A stretch of 64,000 nucleotides of DNA from assembly GCF_024807845.1 (NCBI RefSeq), contig NZ_JANUEQ010000001.1, positions 186,001 to 250,000 on the forward strand, read 5' to 3'. The notes under the pieces were generated by a model. That model made no database searches and was not told where the DNA came from. It worked only from the letters and a program-made list of their open reading frames with translations. The stretch is from Klebsiella sp. BIGb0407. GTDB taxonomy: Bacteria > Pseudomonadota > Gammaproteobacteria > Enterobacterales > Enterobacteriaceae. The translations under genes and the position numbers were made by a program. This document shows positions 61,785 to 64,000 of this stretch, one piece after another. Within the stretch, counting starts at the first letter, position 1. Each line of letters opens with the position of its first letter.

Positions 61785-62333
61785 CTATTTTATCATGCCA
61801 TTGTTGAAGTGCGGAAAAGCATCATCGATATCATGATATTTATCCGCAGTGATATAGGCGCCTCGATACTCCCAAAAATAAGGGGGAACCCCTGGGGCGT
61901 CCTGATAGCTGTTAATATCATAACGGGTAAATTTCACCGGCAGATCGTCGGAGACATCTTCACCATGCTCCCCGCCGGTTAATTTATGCGCGCTGACAAT
62001 AAAATAGCCTCCAGGTTTTTTAAATAAAGCATAGTCAGCAATTTTTATTGTCGAAGCCGATAAGATAAAATCAGACCAGGTGAAACCAATATCATTGGCT
62101 ACCGGAAGGATATGATATTTACCCTGCGGATCGATCATAAATATAGTCGTGGTATTATTAGGGTGTGATGTATTATTCTCAAATCGAGAATAGACCACTA
62201 AATCGTCCACCCCGTCACCGTTGATATCCAGCAGGTTACTGCCTTCTTTCAGAATCACTTTGCTGGTTTCATTCGCCAGAGCATGAAACGAGACCAGTAG
62301 CAAAGCTAACATTAGCCCTTTTTTTATTTTCAC
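61785..62333 (-). CDS. CpmJ/CarG-like secreted protein, copy 1
   Basis: 182 residues with a signal peptide (MKIKKGLMLALLLVSFHALA). The mature start LKEGSNLLDINGDGVDDLVVYS holds a DxNxDGxxD loop like calcium-binding motifs, then QGKYHILPVAND-IGFTWSDF. It resembles proteins annotated CpmJ or CarG, known from the carbapenem clusters of Photorhabdus and Pectobacterium/Serratia, where CarG gives self-protection; this match is from memory and not tested. No carbapenem biosynthesis genes are in view. A second copy lies at 63133-63681. Confidence 0.7.
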   Translation of the reverse strand: MKIKKGLMLALLLVSFHALANETSKVILKEGSNLLDINGDGVDDLVVYSRFENNTSHPNNTTTIFMIDPQGKYHILPVANDIGFTWSDFILSASTIKIADYALFKKPGGYFIVSAHKLTGGEHGEDVSDDLPVKFTRYDINSYQDAPGVPPYFWEYRGAYITADKYHDIDDAFPHFNNGMIK

Positions 62334-62590
62334 CCAGAGAAATCCTCAATAGTCTGATGCCCGGTACTAAAATCTCGCACAAGAACGACTTAGCTGGCTT
62401 ACGCCTTATTATGATCTAAAAATAGCACATTGATTGACGGGTTGAAGTTTAAGTTAAGTGTGTCAGGTCGCAGAATATAACAATAGGCAGGCAAAAAAAT
62501 GCCTGACTGCCTGAGTGTGCAACTCAAGCGGCTGAAACCACAGGCGCTGCCAGGTTTGCCTACCCTTGTTGCCTGTAAGCCCTCCAGATA

Positions 62591-63136
62591 TTAGTAGAAC
62601 AAATCCAATTGATAAGGCTCGCCAATAATCGCCATCGCTCCGCTAGCCTGTCGGGCAAAATCTGCCTGATAGCGAGCATTCTTTATACCCGTTACCAGAT
62701 TATCAACGTCGCTGTATGCCCCTCTGATTGCCGGTGCTGTAGCCCATTCTGGCAGGTTTTCTATCCGGTAATCGAAAATAACAGAGAGGGTGCCATCATC
62801 ATTCTTAATGATTTTTTCAATTTGATTAACCCGTATAGTCCCGTAACAAAAATCATTTTTTTTGTTAAATTCTTTTTTCCCCTGCGGAGTTAATGACCAT
62901 TGCTTAGTGGCTGATTGACCCTTGTCAGTAACCAAACCGACCTCCATTAGCGCTGCCATTCTGGCATATACCCAGGCAGATTCACCCTGCGCCATGGATA
63001 CCGGCCACTGCAGCTCGCCAAGGCATAAAGGGGGCTGTTTATCCAGGGCTTGTTGTATCAGTTTAGCGTATGGTTTTTGGTTGCTATAACTTAAGCCTGG
63101 TAACATCAGTAGTAAAATAAATAGAGCAGATTTCAT
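62591..63136 (-). CDS. CpmK-like secreted protein
   Basis: 181 residues with a signal peptide (MKSALFILLLMLPGLSYS). Helical body with YAKLIQQALDKQPPLCLGELQWPVS, a GLVTDKGQS/SLTPQGKKEF winged-helix-like pair, and an extended FCYGTIRVNQIEKI segment. It resembles proteins annotated CpmK; the basis is recollection of the family, and its function is unknown. It overlaps the next gene upstream by four bases, so it is translated with it. Confidence 0.65.
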   Translation of the reverse strand: MKSALFILLLMLPGLSYSNQKPYAKLIQQALDKQPPLCLGELQWPVSMAQGESAWVYARMAALMEVGLVTDKGQSATKQWSLTPQGKKEFNKKNDFCYGTIRVNQIEKIIKNDDGTLSVIFDYRIENLPEWATAPAIRGAYSDVDNLVTGIKNARYQADFARQASGAMAIIGEPYQLDLFY

Positions 63137-63681
63137 TTTAGTTTCTCAATCTGAAAATGTTTAAATGCCTCATCGGTATCAGGATATTTTTCTGTAGTGA
63201 CATAAGAGCTCTTGTGCTCCCAGGAATAGAGGGGAACACCCGGTGCATTTTGATCAGTATTCATATCATAACGCGTAAATTTAACCGGTAGGGCATCGGA
63301 CATATCATCGCCATATTTTCCGCCGGCTTTTTTCTGTGCGCTGACTATAAAATAGCCTTTCTGTTTTTTATATAAGGCATAGTCGGCTATTTTTATTGTC
63401 GAAGCGGATAAAATAAAATCAGACCAGGTAAAGCCCGTATCATTGGCTACCGGAAGAATATGGTACTTTCCCTGTCGATCAACCACAAATATAGTCATGG
63501 TCTGATTAGGGTGTGATGTATTATTTTCAAATTTTGAATACACCACTAAATCTTTTATCCCATCACCATTGATATCCAGCATATTGACACCTTCTCTAAG
63601 TGTTACCTTACTGGTATTATTCGCACAGACGGTAAATGGTATCAGTAGTGATAATAAAAAAACCAAGCTATTTTTTTTCAT
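63133..63681 (-). CDS. CpmJ/CarG-like secreted protein, copy 2
   Basis: 182 residues, signal peptide (MKKNSLVFLLSLLIPFTVCA), about two-thirds identical by eye to copy 1, with the core SDFILSASTIKIADYAL unchanged and the same MLDINGDGIKDLVVYS loop. The gene overlaps cpmK-like by four bases and the upstream gene's end by 14 bases. The pair of copies around one CpmK-like gene suggests a duplication. Confidence 0.7.
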   Translation of the reverse strand: MKKNSLVFLLSLLIPFTVCANNTSKVTLREGVNMLDINGDGIKDLVVYSKFENNTSHPNQTMTIFVVDRQGKYHILPVANDTGFTWSDFILSASTIKIADYALYKKQKGYFIVSAQKKAGGKYGDDMSDALPVKFTRYDMNTDQNAPGVPLYSWEHKSSYVTTEKYPDTDEAFKHFQIEKLK

Positions 63682-64000
63682 GTATAGAACCCCTGACTAA
63701 TCGAAATCCAATATCTGACATAGTAATCCCAGAGCTATGACTATCGCAGCTGGCTAAGGTGGTTGCATGAGAAAGATAACTCCCTCCACAAAAGTAGTAC
63801 ATTATCGTATTATCTAGCTGATAACTTTCAAAAACCCATTCGGAAACATTACCGCTCATATCAAAAATACCCAGTGCGTTAGGAGACAACTTACCCACGA
63901 TCTGTGTGCCAAAATGAGGGCTATCAAATTCCGGATACCAGGCCACTTTTTTTGCATTGTTACTTCCAGAATGAAGGTCACCATAGGTATTAGATTTTAG
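63668..64000 (-). CDS. Formylglycine-generating enzyme/SUMF1-domain protein (C-terminal part, cut by window edge)
   Basis: Open to the window edge; the last ~110 residues are seen. The motifs YGDLHSG, SPNALGIFDMSGNVSEWVFES and the final ISDIGFRLVRG-like end (MSDIGFRLVRGS) are the C-terminus of the sulfatase-modifying-factor fold. The usual RGGSW is GGSYLSHA and the Cys pair is reduced to one Cys (LASCDSH), so it may be a non-catalytic or ligand-binding member. It overlaps the CpmJ-like gene by 14 bases. The N-terminus is outside the window. Confidence 0.75.
   Translation of the reverse strand, partial: LKSNTYGDLHSGSNNAKKVAWYPEFDSPHFGTQIVGKLSPNALGIFDMSGNVSEWVFESYQLDNTIMYYFCGGSYLSHATTLASCDSHSSGITMSDIGFRLVRGSIHEKK

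Overview
The window reads as a chromosomal segment of an enterobacterium (Enterobacterales, close to the E. coli/Salmonella/Citrobacter/Buttiauxella group). Nearly all housekeeping proteins are close to their E. coli counterparts (FNR, RsxA/B, FumA, FumC, Tus, PntA/B, RstA/B, RlhA, ArnA). Several neighbourhoods keep E. coli order, and base composition is moderate. I cannot name the genus. A tus gene with a Ter site in its promoter places the segment in the replication terminus half of the chromosome.

Layout. 0-2.3 kb: rsxC(partial)-rsxB-rsxA-ydgK, read leftwards. 2.5-7.5 kb: a YjbR-like gene, add, ydgA and manA. 7.8-11.8 kb: fumA, fumC and tus. 11.8-18.2 kb: a 1-kb AT-rich upstream region with three diverged ~234-bp tandem repeats, then a complete chaperone-usher fimbrial operon (pilin, chaperone, usher, adhesin), lying between tus and rstB. 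18.2-25.8 kb: rstBA, folM, ydgH, pntAB. 25.8-27.8 kb: an AraC regulator divergent from a drug-efflux-type MFS transporter. 27.9-31.3 kb: uspE, fnr, ogt, smrA. 31.4-44.1 kb: ydcI, ydcJ, opgD, rimL, a methyltransferase, an orphan gene, an EamA exporter with its AraC regulator, ydcO, ydcN and rlhA. 44.2-51.8 kb: a PmrA box and the full arnBCADTEF operon for L-Ara4N modification of lipid A.

52.2-57.1 kb is the most unusual part: a class II microcin-type island. It holds a CvaA-like membrane fusion protein, a CvaB-like C39-peptidase ABC exporter, small ORFs, an AT-rich gene with a PTS-EIIB-like pattern and, on the opposite strand, what looks like a broken microcin precursor. Removing one extra base and one copy of an 8-bp tandem duplication gives a 61-residue peptide with a double-glycine leader.

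57.1-64 kb: an Slp-type lipoprotein, an alpha/beta hydrolase, mdtJI, an NAD(P)-binding epimerase-like gene, a LysR regulator, then a leftward cluster of two CpmJ/CarG-like proteins around a CpmK-like protein, with the end of a formylglycine-generating-enzyme-type (SUMF1) gene at the edge.

Relative to E. coli K-12 the window joins blocks that lie apart there (rsx/fum/tus/rst/pnt; uspE/fnr/ogt/smrA; ydcI-rlhA; arn), with accessory genes concentrated at the joins. No tRNA, rRNA, CRISPR, insertion sequence or phage gene was recognised.
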